Shown one piece after another: positions 9,570 to 18,365 of a stretch of DNA of 64,000 nt (within the stretch, counting starts at the first letter, position 1; every line of letters starts with the position of its first letter). The DNA comes from Nocardioides baekrokdamisoli. Its GTDB lineage: Bacteria; Actinomycetota; Actinomycetes; Propionibacteriales; Nocardioidaceae. The stretch covers positions 1,612,001 to 1,676,000 of the forward strand of contig NZ_AP019307.1 of NCBI RefSeq assembly GCF_003945325.1, read 5' to 3'. Position numbers and translations under genes: made by a program. A model generated the notes under the pieces. The model ran no database searches and had not been told where the DNA came from. It worked only from the letters and a program-made list of their open reading frames with translations.

Positions 9570-10430
9570 GTGACTGAATTTCGTCCCCGCCGCTCGGTCC
9601 TCTATATGCCGAGCTCCAACGAGCGCGCCCTGGAGAAGGCCAAGACCCTCGCCGTGGACGCGCTGATCCTCGACCTCGAGGACGCCGTCGCGCCGGACGC
9701 CAAGGCCGAGGGCCGCGTGAACGCCTGCGCGGCCGTCACCTCCGGTGAGTACGGCGCCAAGGAGCTCGCGATCCGCATCAACGGAGCCGACACCGAGTGG
9801 CACGTCGAGGATCTCAAGGCCGCGGCCGCCGCCGGCCCGCACGCGATCCTCGTACCGAAGGTGAACTCCGCCGACGAGGTCCGCTCGCTGGTCGCGTCGA
9901 TGGAGGCAGCGGGCGTCCCCGAGTCGACGAAGCTCTGGGCGATGATCGAGAGCCCGTACGCGATCCTGCACGCCGAGGAGATCATGGGTGCCTCCGAGCG
10001 CCTCACCGTTCTCGTCCTCGGCACCAACGACCTGGTCAAGGAACTCTTCGTCGACCACGTCCCCGGTCGTACCAACCTGGTGACGTCGCTGCAGCTCGCG
10101 GTCCTGGCTGCACGCGCCACCGGCAAGGTCATCCTCGACGGCGTCTACAACAACGTGAAGGACGAGGACGGCTTCCTCGCGGAGGTCGAACAGGGCCGTC
10201 AGTACGGCTTCGACGGCAAGACGATCATTCACCCGGGCCAGATCGAGGGCGCGAACAACGGTTTCGCTCCGTCGCCGGAAGCCGTCGAGAACGCCAAGGG
10301 CCTGATCGAGGCCTGGGACGCGCGTACGACCGGCGTCGCCACGTACAACGGCAAGCTCGTCGAGAGCCTTCACGTCGAGTCGGCGCAGCGTACGCTCTCT
10401 ATCGCGGAGGCCATCGCCTCACTGGGATGA
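9570..10430 (+). CDS. CitE-like CoA-ester lyase
   Basis: A 286-residue CitE-family protein. It opens with FRPRRSVLYMPSSNERALEK, typical of CitE. It continues with LILDLEDAVAPDAK (Mg-binding acid), ELAIRINGADTEW, ILVPKVNSADEV, AMIESPYAILHAEEI and GKTIIHPGQIEGANN. The GTG start lies 2 bp after the stop of the first lyase, so they are co-transcribed. CitE-like proteins without CitD/CitF partners usually act as malyl-CoA or citramalyl-CoA lyases or related thioesterases, and no citrate lyase subunits are seen here. The pairing suggests linked steps of C2/C3 acyl-CoA metabolism, which is inferred. Confidence 0.85.
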   Translation: MTEFRPRRSVLYMPSSNERALEKAKTLAVDALILDLEDAVAPDAKAEGRVNACAAVTSGEYGAKELAIRINGADTEWHVEDLKAAAAAGPHAILVPKVNSADEVRSLVASMEAAGVPESTKLWAMIESPYAILHAEEIMGASERLTVLVLGTNDLVKELFVDHVPGRTNLVTSLQLAVLAARATGKVILDGVYNNVKDEDGFLAEVEQGRQYGFDGKTIIHPGQIEGANNGFAPSPEAVENAKGLIEAWDARTTGVATYNGKLVESLHVESAQRTLSIAEAIASLG

Positions 10431-10463
10431 TCAGGTATACGTGACGATAGTCACGGAGAACCG

Positions 10464-12962
10464 TTGAACATTCCGGGCGGTCGCCGTCCCGGATTCTTGG
10501 AGGAAGTCTTGGCGGGCAACGAAGAACACCCGTTTGCCAGCATCGTTGCTGCGTATCGCGAGTCGCAGGCGCCTGCCCCCGACACGGACGACGCTGCGAC
10601 GGAGACTGCACCCATCGACGAACCGGCCGTTGTCGCCGCCTCACCCCAGGCTGCGACCGTCGAGCAGCCCGCTCCGATCCAGGAGCCGGCTGCCGTGGAG
10701 ACCGCCGCAGCCTCCGAAGAGCTGACCGACGACCCGACCCCGGCCGAGCCGACTGCGACATCGGCCGCCGAACCTGCAGCCGAGACAGACGTCGTGGCGC
10801 CCGTCGAGGAGCCAACCCCGGCCATGGCGGCCGAGGATGTCCCGGAGGCCGAGAAACCGTCAGCACTCGTGGACCCGTTCAAGAGCATCCTCGCGGCGTA
10901 CTACGCCCAGAGTGTCGAGGAACCGTCGGCGCCGAAGGTTGACCCAGCGCCTGTCGACACTCAGCCAGAACCGGAGCCGGTCGAGCCCGAGGCGGTCGAG
11001 CCCGAGCCCGTTGTCGAAGCATCCGACGCAGCGGCGAGCGTTCTGGCGGCGTACTACGCCGACCCACCCGAAACACCCGCGGACGTGTCCGCCGTTGAGC
11101 CTGCCGCTGAAGCCAGCGCAGAGCCGTTCGTGACCCCCGAGGAACCGGCCATCGTCGACGCCGTCGAGATGCCGGCGGAGATCGCGGCCGTCGAGGAGCC
11201 CCCTGCGGACGAGCCCGAGCCCCCGTCCGACGCGCATGCGACGGGCGCCTGGGGCCGCCACGCGGTGCCCGCGGCCGCAACTGGAGCGGCGGCGAGCGTT
11301 CTCGCTGCGTACTACGCCGGCTCGCCGGAAACGCCTGAGGACGTGCCGGCCGCTGAGCCTGTCGATGAAGCCGCCCGCTCAGTCATCGAGACCGCAGCTG
11401 CCGAGGCCGCACCGACCAGCACCGACGCCACCGCTGTGCTGCCCACGGTCACCGACACCAGCTTCCTCGCCACCCCGGCAAATCCGCTGGGCAACCGGCC
11501 GGCCAGCCGGGGCTGGGGCGAGCAGGCGCTCGCAGCTGCGGCGGGCGGAGCGACCTCGCCGATCGAGCCGGCCAACGAAACCCTGCCGGCGGCAGTACAG
11601 CACCGAGCGACCGAGTTCATCGACACCTCAGCTGAGGAGGAGAAGAACAAGGAACGCTCCGAGGCGCGTCGCAAGTTCCTCATGCTGGCTCCGATCGGCG
11701 CCATCGCGGCACTGGCCGTCCTTGCCGTCCTCCTGTGGAACGGCGACAAGTCCACGCCGAAGTCCACCCAGTCCCCGTCGACGACACCGTCGATCGTCCT
11801 CGTGGGCAGCCCGCTCAAGCGCACGCAGGAGGCGTACGCCAGCGTGCTGACCCGGTTCAACAATGCCAACGACGCCGGCAGTGCCGTGGTCGCCGGCGGT
11901 GCCGCTCACGACACGCTCAAGCTCCTGAAGGACTTCAAGGGCGCGACCGCTCACGAGAAGGCCCTGCTCGCCGCCGAGCGGGCCCACCTCACCTCGCTCT
12001 CCGACCTCGCGACCGCCTCGCCCGGCGGTTTCGGCGGAGCGGCGGGTCAGGCGAAGAACGCTCTCGCGGCGGTACGGAAGGCTGCCGCCGCAGACCCCAA
12101 GGCCGGAGCGCCCAACGGCAGCGCGGCGACGGCCCAGGCGATCGACCTGCTCGGCGAGGGCAACGTCAACAAGCTCCAGGTCTCGCTCAACAGCCTGGTC
12201 TCGCGCGCAGACACCGCCCTGCTCACCGCGCAACTCCGCGGTGTCGCTTCGGACGCGGCCGGGGATGCCGACGCGGCCAACAGCATCTCGTCGGTCATCA
12301 AGAACCCGAGCGTGCAGACCACCGCATCGCAGTTGGCCACCAAGTTCTCCGCCATGGCGCCGATGGCTCGGCTCAGCGGCGACACCCTGAGCGACTGGTA
12401 CAACATTCGGCCCGGAATGGCCTCCGCGTTGGGCGCGGACCCGGTCAACCACATCGACAACCTGATCGCGAGCGCGAAGCAGAAGATCGCGGCGTGGCAG
12501 GCGAATCAGGGCAACAACGCGGACACGCAGGCCATCAACGCGTACGCCAGCGCGATGCGGTCGCACTTCGGGGCATTCGGCAGCGCACTCGGCCAGATCC
12601 CGTCGCTCAACCCCGGCGAGAGTTGCTCCGCGGGTGCAAAGGACGGCACCCGATCCCGCGCCGGCAACGCCGCCCTCGCGGTCAGCCGGGCCGCCTTCGG
12701 CGGCAATCCGCCGGCCTCGCTCGTGGCCGCCCACAACTCCTTGGTCAACGCGATCAACGCCGGCACTGCCGCAGCCACGGCGGGCCAGAACGTCACCGTC
12801 CTCTGCGGCAACGGCACCTACGGTTCCAGCAGTGACTGGGGCACGTACTCCAACAACATCTGGATCAAGGGTGGTTGGGGCGGCAAGGTCGGTGCCTGGG
12901 AGTCGGCGGTCTCCGCCGCGTTGCAGCAAGCCTCGGCGTCCGGCACCAAGCCGGTCGTCTGA
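10464..12962 (+). CDS. single-pass membrane protein with repeated AAYY motifs, unknown
   Basis: An 832-residue protein I do not recognise. It starts at a TTG after CGGAGAACCG. Residues 1-405 are a disordered acidic Ala/Pro/Glu/Val-rich region carrying four spaced short motifs: FASIVAAYRES near residue 24, FKSILAAYYAQ near 139, AASVLAAYYAD near 190 and AASVLAAYYAG near 275. A basic patch (ARRKF) precedes one membrane helix at about residues 409-425, so by the positive-inside rule the acidic half is cytoplasmic. The outer half is mostly helical, Ala-rich and ends with a Gly/Trp-rich region (IWIKGGWGGKVGAWES) and two cysteines. The MFS gene follows by 12 bp. Confidence 0.8.
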   Translation: MNIPGGRRPGFLEEVLAGNEEHPFASIVAAYRESQAPAPDTDDAATETAPIDEPAVVAASPQAATVEQPAPIQEPAAVETAAASEELTDDPTPAEPTATSAAEPAAETDVVAPVEEPTPAMAAEDVPEAEKPSALVDPFKSILAAYYAQSVEEPSAPKVDPAPVDTQPEPEPVEPEAVEPEPVVEASDAAASVLAAYYADPPETPADVSAVEPAAEASAEPFVTPEEPAIVDAVEMPAEIAAVEEPPADEPEPPSDAHATGAWGRHAVPAAATGAAASVLAAYYAGSPETPEDVPAAEPVDEAARSVIETAAAEAAPTSTDATAVLPTVTDTSFLATPANPLGNRPASRGWGEQALAAAAGGATSPIEPANETLPAAVQHRATEFIDTSAEEEKNKERSEARRKFLMLAPIGAIAALAVLAVLLWNGDKSTPKSTQSPSTTPSIVLVGSPLKRTQEAYASVLTRFNNANDAGSAVVAGGAAHDTLKLLKDFKGATAHEKALLAAERAHLTSLSDLATASPGGFGGAAGQAKNALAAVRKAAAADPKAGAPNGSAATAQAIDLLGEGNVNKLQVSLNSLVSRADTALLTAQLRGVASDAAGDADAANSISSVIKNPSVQTTASQLATKFSAMAPMARLSGDTLSDWYNIRPGMASALGADPVNHIDNLIASAKQKIAAWQANQGNNADTQAINAYASAMRSHFGAFGSALGQIPSLNPGESCSAGAKDGTRSRAGNAALAVSRAAFGGNPPASLVAAHNSLVNAINAGTAAATAGQNVTVLCGNGTYGSSSDWGTYSNNIWIKGGWGGKVGAWESAVSAALQQASASGTKPVV

Positions 12963-12974
12963 CACCTCGAACTG

Positions 12975-14135
12975 GTGAGCTCCCGCCCCTGGACGATCCT
13001 CGGCGTCAGCACGTTCGCCCAGACGGCCGCCTCGGCCTCGATGAGCGGTGCGCCGTTCCTGATTCCGGCGCTGCACCATCAGGGTCTGACGGTGGCACAG
13101 GCGTCGCTGCTCGTCGCCGCGCCTGTAGCCGGCGTGATGCTCACGCTGGTCGCGTGGGGATGGTTCGCCGACCACGTCGGTGAACGCGTGGCGCTCATGG
13201 CTGGCCTGTCGCTCACGGTCCTGGCCGACGTGGGTGCAGCCTTCGCCCATTCGCACCTCCTCCTCGGCATCTGCTGGCTGATCGCCGGTGCGTCCGCGGC
13301 GGCCGTCCCGTCTGCCAGCGGCCGCGTGGTGGTCGGCTGGTTCCCCCCGCACCGCCGCGGACTGGCGATGGGCATTCGACAGATGGCACAGCCCGCCGGG
13401 TTGGCCGTCGCCTCAGCGACGCTTCCTGCGGTCGCGGCGGCGTACGACCTGCGGACGGCGCTCCTGATCCCGGCTGCCTTCGCGGCGGCCGCACTGGTCG
13501 CCGTGGCGATCTGGGTGGTCGATCCGCCTCGCGGGGAACGCACGGCACACGTCGCGACGAATCCATACCGGGGAGACCTCTTCCTGACCCGCGTACACGT
13601 CGTGTCGGTGCTGTTGGTGATTCCTCAGTTCGTGGTGTGGACGTTCTCGCTCGTCTGGCTCGTCGACGGTCGCGGATGGGCACCGGCCGCCGCCGGGCTT
13701 GCGGTCTCGATCGCCAATCTCCTCGGCGCCTTCGGTCGCATTGCCGCGGGCCAACTGTCGGATGCCGTTGCCAGCCGGATGCGGCCGATCAGGTGGATCG
13801 CGTACGCCGCTGCAGCGACGATGACCATCCTGGGCCTCATCGCCGGTGGACCGATCTGGGTCGCGGTCGCCGTGATGTTCATCGCATCCGTACTGACCGT
13901 GGCGGACAACGGCCTCGCCTTCACCGCTGTCGCCGAACGCGCCGGGCCCTGGTGGAGCGGGCGCGCCCTCGGCGTCCAGAACACCTCCCAGTTCCTCGCC
14001 AGCGCGATCGTCGCGCCGCTCGGCGGCCTCGCGATCACCCATCTCGGCTTCGGGTGGACGTTCGGCCTGGCCGCGATCCCTGCACTCGCGGCGATCGCAC
14101 TGGTGCCGGTACGCGACGAACGTCCGCTGAGTTAG
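12975..14135 (+). CDS. MFS transporter
   Basis: A 386-residue major-facilitator protein with about 12 hydrophobic segments. The loop 2-3 signature is WGWFADHVGERVALM, and its repeat half has GAFGRIAAGQLSDAVASRM. The loop after helix 4 has PPHRRGLAMGIRQMAQPAG, common in OFA/NarK-like and unassigned MFS groups. The start is GTG, 12 bp after the preceding gene. A weak TTAGG-like region precedes the next gene 94 bp on. No substrate can be read from the sequence. It may be co-transcribed with the repeat-motif membrane protein. Confidence 0.88.
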   Translation: MSSRPWTILGVSTFAQTAASASMSGAPFLIPALHHQGLTVAQASLLVAAPVAGVMLTLVAWGWFADHVGERVALMAGLSLTVLADVGAAFAHSHLLLGICWLIAGASAAAVPSASGRVVVGWFPPHRRGLAMGIRQMAQPAGLAVASATLPAVAAAYDLRTALLIPAAFAAAALVAVAIWVVDPPRGERTAHVATNPYRGDLFLTRVHVVSVLLVIPQFVVWTFSLVWLVDGRGWAPAAAGLAVSIANLLGAFGRIAAGQLSDAVASRMRPIRWIAYAAAATMTILGLIAGGPIWVAVAVMFIASVLTVADNGLAFTAVAERAGPWWSGRALGVQNTSQFLASAIVAPLGGLAITHLGFGWTFGLAAIPALAAIALVPVRDERPLS

Positions 14136-14229
14136 GTCCGGCTCGGCTGGCCGGTCGGCCCGCCGCGGACGATAGGATCCGGGTCATCGTGGGCGCCCTG
14201 CGCCCGCCGGCAGATCCAGAGGAGTCGCC

Positions 14230-17200
14230 TTGCTGCAGACCATCGCCATCGTGGTGAGCCTGGCCATCAGCGCCGTAGCCATCTTCCTGACGGTCAAGGC
14301 CGTCCGGTCGATGCTCGCGGTGATCAAGGTCGGGCAACCGGCCGTTGGCCGCACCGACAAGCCGGGCAAGCGCCTGCTGACCATGCTGAAGGAGACCGCG
14401 CTCCACACCCGGATGCTGCAGTGGACCTGGGTCGGCATTCTGCACTGGTTCGCCTTCGCGGCGTTCCTGATCCTCTCGACTGCCGTCATGCAGGGCCTGG
14501 TCCAGCTCTTCGACCCGGAGTTCTCGTGGCCTCTGATCGGTCACTTCTTCCTCTTCGAGTGGGTCGAGGAGTTCATCGGTCTCCTCGGTGCGGTCGCGAT
14601 CCTCCCGCTCATCGCGTACCGCCTGATGCACCGCCCCGGCACCATGTCGGCCCGGCGTACGCGTTTCTACGGCTCGACCATGTGGCAGGCGTACTTCGTC
14701 GAAGCGATGGTCTTCATCGAGTCGATCGCGATCCTGTTCATCCGCGGCGCGGAGCGGAACCTCGAGCGGCTCACCGAGCCGGGCAAGTACTCCGACTTCC
14801 ACTACCCGCTGTCGCAGGGCTTCTCGGGCCTCTACTCCACGACCAACGAGCACGACATCAAGAACGCCATCGTCGTGATCGCAGCGTTCAAGGTGATCTC
14901 GGCGATGGTCTGGCTGATCGTCATCTCCTCGAACCTGACGATGGGTGTCGCCTGGCACCGCTTCACCGCTTGGTTCAACATCTACTTCAAGCGCGAGTCG
15001 ACCGGCCGCGACACTGACGGCGCGACTCTGGCGCTGGGCGCACTCAAGCCGCTCGTCTCGGCCGGCAAGGTGATCACCCTCGAGGACGTCGACGACCTCG
15101 ATGAGGACGCGAAGCTCGGTGTCGGCGCGATCGAGGACTTCTCCTGGAAGGGCATCCTCGACTTCACCACCTGCACGGAGTGTGGCCGTTGCCAGTCGCA
15201 GTGCCCGGCGTGGAACACGGAGAAGCCGCTCTCCCCGAAGCTCATGATGATGGGCCTGCGCCAGCACGCGTACGAGAAGGCCGCCGGTGTCGAGGGTGCT
15301 GCCGACCGTCAGCTCGTCGGCGCGGTCGACCTCGAGGACGGTCACCTCGATGACGCCCAGTCGTACTTCTACAACCCCGAGGGCGGCAACTTCGTCATCT
15401 CCGAAGACGCCCTGTGGTCCTGCACGACCTGTGGTGCCTGTGTCCAGCAGTGTCCGGTCGACATCGAGCACGTCGACCACTTCGTCGACATGCGTCGCTA
15501 CCAGGTGCTGGTCGAGTCGAACTTCCCGTCCGAGCTCAACGGCCTCTTCAAGGGCCTGGAGAACAAGGGCAACCCGTGGAACATGGCGCCGAACGCCCGT
15601 ATGGACTGGGCCAAGGACCTGCCGTTCGACGTCAACATTGTTGGTGAAGACATCGATGACCTGGACAGCGTCGAGTGGCTGTTCTGGATCGGTTGCGCCG
15701 GTGCGTACGAGGACCGCGCGAAGAAGACGGCCCGCGCCGTCGCCGAGCTCCTCAACATCTCCGGCACCACATTCGGCGTGCTCGGCAATGGCGAGACGTG
15801 TACGGGTGACTCCGCGCGTCGCGCCGGCAACGAGTTCCTGTTCCAGAGCCTGGCGGCCCAGAACGTGGAGACGTTCAAGGAGTTCAAGGTCAAGAAGGTC
15901 GTCTCGACCTGTGCTCACTGCTTCAACACGTTGAAGAACGAGTACAAGGAGTTCGGTATCGAACTCGAGGTCGTGCACCACACCCAGCTGCTGAACCGCC
16001 TCGTACGCGAGAAGAAGCTCAAGCCGGTTGCCGGCGGCGCCGGCGCGCACAGCCGCTCGATCACGTACCACGACCCCTGCTACATCGGTCGTCACAACGG
16101 TGTCTACAACCCGCCTCGCGAGCTGCTGGAGATCCTTCCCGGCGCCAAGGTCGTCGAGATGGAGCGCAACTCCGAGAAGTCCTTCTGCTGTGGCGCCGGT
16201 GGCGCCCGGATGTGGATGGAGGAGACGATCGGTGAGCGGATCAACCTCAACCGCACGGCCGAGGCCGTCGGTACGAACGCCGACCAGATCGCTGTCGGTT
16301 GCCCGTTCTGCCGCGTGATGTTGGCCGATGGTCTGACGAAGATGCAGGCCGACGGCGCTGCTCGCGAAGAGGTCGAGGTCCTCGACGTCGCGCAGATGCT
16401 GCTGGCATCGGTCAAGGGCGAGCAGGCCACCAAGTTGCTTCCGGGTCAGGGAACGCCCGTCGGCGCCCCCGTTGCTGCTCCGCCTGCCGCTCCCGTCACC
16501 GCGCCGGCTGCTGCTGTCGCGGTCGAGGAAGCTCCGGCTGCTCCGGTGGCACCCGCAGGTCCGGCTGGTGGCTCGCTCTTCGGCGACGCCCCGGCTGCGG
16601 CTCCGGCAGCTCCTGCCTCGACTGGTTCGTCCCTCTTCGATGCTGTTCCGGCTGCTCCCGCCGAGACCAAGCCGGCTGGTGGGTCGCTGTTCGACACCCC
16701 GGCGTCCACGGGCGGATCGCTGTTCGACACCCCAGCACCGGCGGCAGAGTCGGCGCCGGCGACTGGTGGCTCGCTCTTCGACGTCGCTCCGACCGAAACC
16801 GCCCCGGCTGCTGCGCCTGTGGCTCCTGCGGAGCCCGCAGAGCTTGCGTCGGACCTCAACGCCGGCGGTTCGCTGTTTGATCTGGCGCCGACCGAGGCCG
16901 CTCCGGCTGCCGTACCGGCCGCTCCCGCCGAGGCACCGAAGGCGGCCGAACCCGCAGCCCCGGCTCAGGACCTGAACTCGGGTGGCTCGCTGTTCGACCT
17001 CTCCGCGCCGGCTGCTCCAGCTGCTCCTCCGACCCCGGCGGTCGAGGAGCCGAAGGTCGCGGCACCTGCCGCAGAGGCTCCAGCAGCTCCCGCGTCGAGC
17101 GGTGCTGCGAGTGCGCCAGCCACGGACGTGGACATCCACGCGATGGGTTCGCTGTTCGACATCGCGGCTCCGGCCGGCGGTGTCGCTGCTGCGCCCGCTG

Positions 17201-17439
17201 CAGATGAACCTGTCGTAGCCGCGGTGCCGGAAACCGCTCCGGCGGAGGAAACTCCGTCGGAGGCTGTCGCCGAGGTACCGACCGATGCCGCGCCAGCAGA
17301 TGAGCCGGTGGAGACCTCGACCGAGGCGGAGCCAGCCGCGGCGCCGACACCGGCCGAGGCCCCGAAGTCATCAGGCGCGACGAACACGCCGCGTACCGAC
17401 GCCGACATCCACGGTGCAGGCTCGCTGTTCGATCTCTGA
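14230..17439 (+). CDS. membrane-bound Fe-S oxidoreductase (HdrD/GlcF-like) with GSLFD-repeat tail
   Basis: A 1069-residue protein starting at TTG after AGAGGAG. The first 240 residues hold about five membrane helices (NarI-like layout). Two 4Fe-4S motifs follow: CTECGRCQSQCPAWN near residue 315 and CTTCGACVQQCPVDIEH near 398. Then come two CCG-type cysteine domains, with CAHCFNTLKNEY and HDPCYIGRHNGV plus FCCGAGGARMWMEE. This core resembles actinobacterial Fe-S reductases such as M. tuberculosis Rv0338c, and electron transfer at the membrane is likely. From about residue 735 the chain becomes a 330-residue Ala/Pro-rich disordered tail with nine GSLFD-type motifs, the last forming the C-terminus (GAGSLFDL). 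Confidence 0.9.
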   Translation: MLQTIAIVVSLAISAVAIFLTVKAVRSMLAVIKVGQPAVGRTDKPGKRLLTMLKETALHTRMLQWTWVGILHWFAFAAFLILSTAVMQGLVQLFDPEFSWPLIGHFFLFEWVEEFIGLLGAVAILPLIAYRLMHRPGTMSARRTRFYGSTMWQAYFVEAMVFIESIAILFIRGAERNLERLTEPGKYSDFHYPLSQGFSGLYSTTNEHDIKNAIVVIAAFKVISAMVWLIVISSNLTMGVAWHRFTAWFNIYFKRESTGRDTDGATLALGALKPLVSAGKVITLEDVDDLDEDAKLGVGAIEDFSWKGILDFTTCTECGRCQSQCPAWNTEKPLSPKLMMMGLRQHAYEKAAGVEGAADRQLVGAVDLEDGHLDDAQSYFYNPEGGNFVISEDALWSCTTCGACVQQCPVDIEHVDHFVDMRRYQVLVESNFPSELNGLFKGLENKGNPWNMAPNARMDWAKDLPFDVNIVGEDIDDLDSVEWLFWIGCAGAYEDRAKKTARAVAELLNISGTTFGVLGNGETCTGDSARRAGNEFLFQSLAAQNVETFKEFKVKKVVSTCAHCFNTLKNEYKEFGIELEVVHHTQLLNRLVREKKLKPVAGGAGAHSRSITYHDPCYIGRHNGVYNPPRELLEILPGAKVVEMERNSEKSFCCGAGGARMWMEETIGERINLNRTAEAVGTNADQIAVGCPFCRVMLADGLTKMQADGAAREEVEVLDVAQMLLASVKGEQATKLLPGQGTPVGAPVAAPPAAPVTAPAAAVAVEEAPAAPVAPAGPAGGSLFGDAPAAAPAAPASTGSSLFDAVPAAPAETKPAGGSLFDTPASTGGSLFDTPAPAAESAPATGGSLFDVAPTETAPAAAPVAPAEPAELASDLNAGGSLFDLAPTEAAPAAVPAAPAEAPKAAEPAAPAQDLNSGGSLFDLSAPAAPAAPPTPAVEEPKVAAPAAEAPAAPASSGAASAPATDVDIHAMGSLFDIAAPAGGVAAAPAADEPVVAAVPETAPAEETPSEAVAEVPTDAAPADEPVETSTEAEPAAAPTPAEAPKSSGATNTPRTDADIHGAGSLFDL
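16567..17436 (+). repeat. nine coding repeats of a GSLFD-type motif
   Basis: Within the Fe-S protein tail, the motif GGSLFG, GSSLFD, GGSLFD (five times), MGSLFD and AGSLFD occurs near bases 16567, 16624, 16678, 16711, 16762, 16861, 16981, 17143 and 17416. The spacers are Ala/Pro/Glu-rich, from about 10 to 90 residues, and differ in sequence, while the motif is nearly invariant. Codons differ between copies (TTCGAC, TTCGAT, TTTGAT), so protein-level selection rather than very recent duplication is suggested. Confidence 0.9.
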
Positions 17440-17452
17440 TCGCAGGCAACTG

Positions 17453-17489
17453 AAAGGCCCGCTCCCCCACATGAGGGGAGCGGGCCTTT
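17453..17489 (+). terminator. strong hairpin terminator
   Basis: A perfect 15-bp GC-rich stem (17453-17467 with 17475-17489, AAAGGCCCGCTCCCC) and a 7-nt loop lie 14 nt after the Fe-S protein stop. No T-run follows on the plus strand. Because the next gene is convergent, the element may act for both strands. The rest of the gap to 17655 shows nothing I can support. Confidence 0.85.
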
Positions 17490-17655
17490 CGTCGTCCTGC
17501 GGGTGCTGATTCACTCCGATCGGTGACGGAGGTCCCGACGGCGGTCAACGTCGAAGCTTTCGGTCACCTGGTGGCTGAAACCTTCGACATTGAGCGCCAG
17601 GTGCCGTGAGGTAGCCGACCGAATTGCCACGCGGAGAGCGCTCCGTCCGTCACCA

Positions 17656-18264
17656 TCAGTAGGCGACGTGGAGGCGCTTGTTCTTGTGCTTTCCGTTCTC
17701 GATCTCGTCGACGTACGCCTTGGCGTAGTCGGCTCCACCGATGGTCGAGTTCCCCTCGGCGTCGGTGATCAGCACGTCATCCGACACGCGGTACGAGCCG
17801 GTCTTCTCACCCTCGGCCCAGGCGCCGAAGGCCGCGGCCGGCGAGACGTAGAACCACTCGGCGTCCTTGGCGTCTGCCCGAAGCGCATCCAGCACCGCGC
17901 CGTGCGCCAGCGCGACGGCTTTGTACTCCGCGGGGAAGGTCGGTGTCTCGACGAGCTGCGGCCCGCCCTCGGCGACGAGCGTCGAACCCGCACCGCCGAC
18001 GAAGCTCAGCCGCGCTCCACCGGTGCGCGCGCCCTCCAGGAGAGTCGGCAGAGCGTCGAGGAGACCGTCAGGCTGGGTCGCAATGACGATCTGGTCGTGG
18101 TCGCGGGCGACGCCGTTCACGAAGTCGGCATCGGCGAACGAGCCCTGGAGGTCCGCCCCCGCAGAGCGAGAGATGACCGAAACGGTGTGGCCGCGCTCAG
18201 CAGCCTCGCGTGCGATGTGGCCGCCGGCGTACCCGGTGCCTCCGAAAATGGCGATCTTGGCCAT
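17656..18264 (-). CDS. NAD(P)H-binding oxidoreductase, YwnB/NmrA-like
   Basis: A 202-residue atypical short-chain dehydrogenase. It begins MAKIAIFGGTGYAGGHIARE, a GxxGxxG dinucleotide-binding motif, followed by SVISRS, which suits NADP binding. Later it has RLSFVGGAGSTLV and a C-terminal VSDDVLITDAEGNSTIGGAD block typical of small NmrA/BVR-B-like proteins. Substrate is unknown. It lies divergent from an AraC-family regulator, 101 bp apart, which makes it a plausible target of that regulator. Confidence 0.88.
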   Translation of the reverse strand: MAKIAIFGGTGYAGGHIAREAAERGHTVSVISRSAGADLQGSFADADFVNGVARDHDQIVIATQPDGLLDALPTLLEGARTGGARLSFVGGAGSTLVAEGGPQLVETPTFPAEYKAVALAHGAVLDALRADAKDAEWFYVSPAAAFGAWAEGEKTGSYRVSDDVLITDAEGNSTIGGADYAKAYVDEIENGKHKNKRLHVAY

Positions 18265-18365
18265 GTCTGTGTCCTCTCCATGGGGTTGCTTGTAGAGGGT
18301 TCAACGGTGAAATCGGTCCGCCCCATCCCTCAAATGCGGTCGGTGGGCGACGTACGATGGTAAAT

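Noticed and set aside
16567..17436. GSLFD repeats as a CRISPR or tandem DNA repeat
   Set aside because: Spacing is irregular and conservation is at protein level; the DNA copies differ in codons.
17511..17738. 75-codon minus-strand frame after the Fe-S oxidoreductase
   Set aside because: It starts inside the oxidoreductase-family gene at 17656 in another frame and has Ser/Thr/Arg-rich low-complexity sequence.
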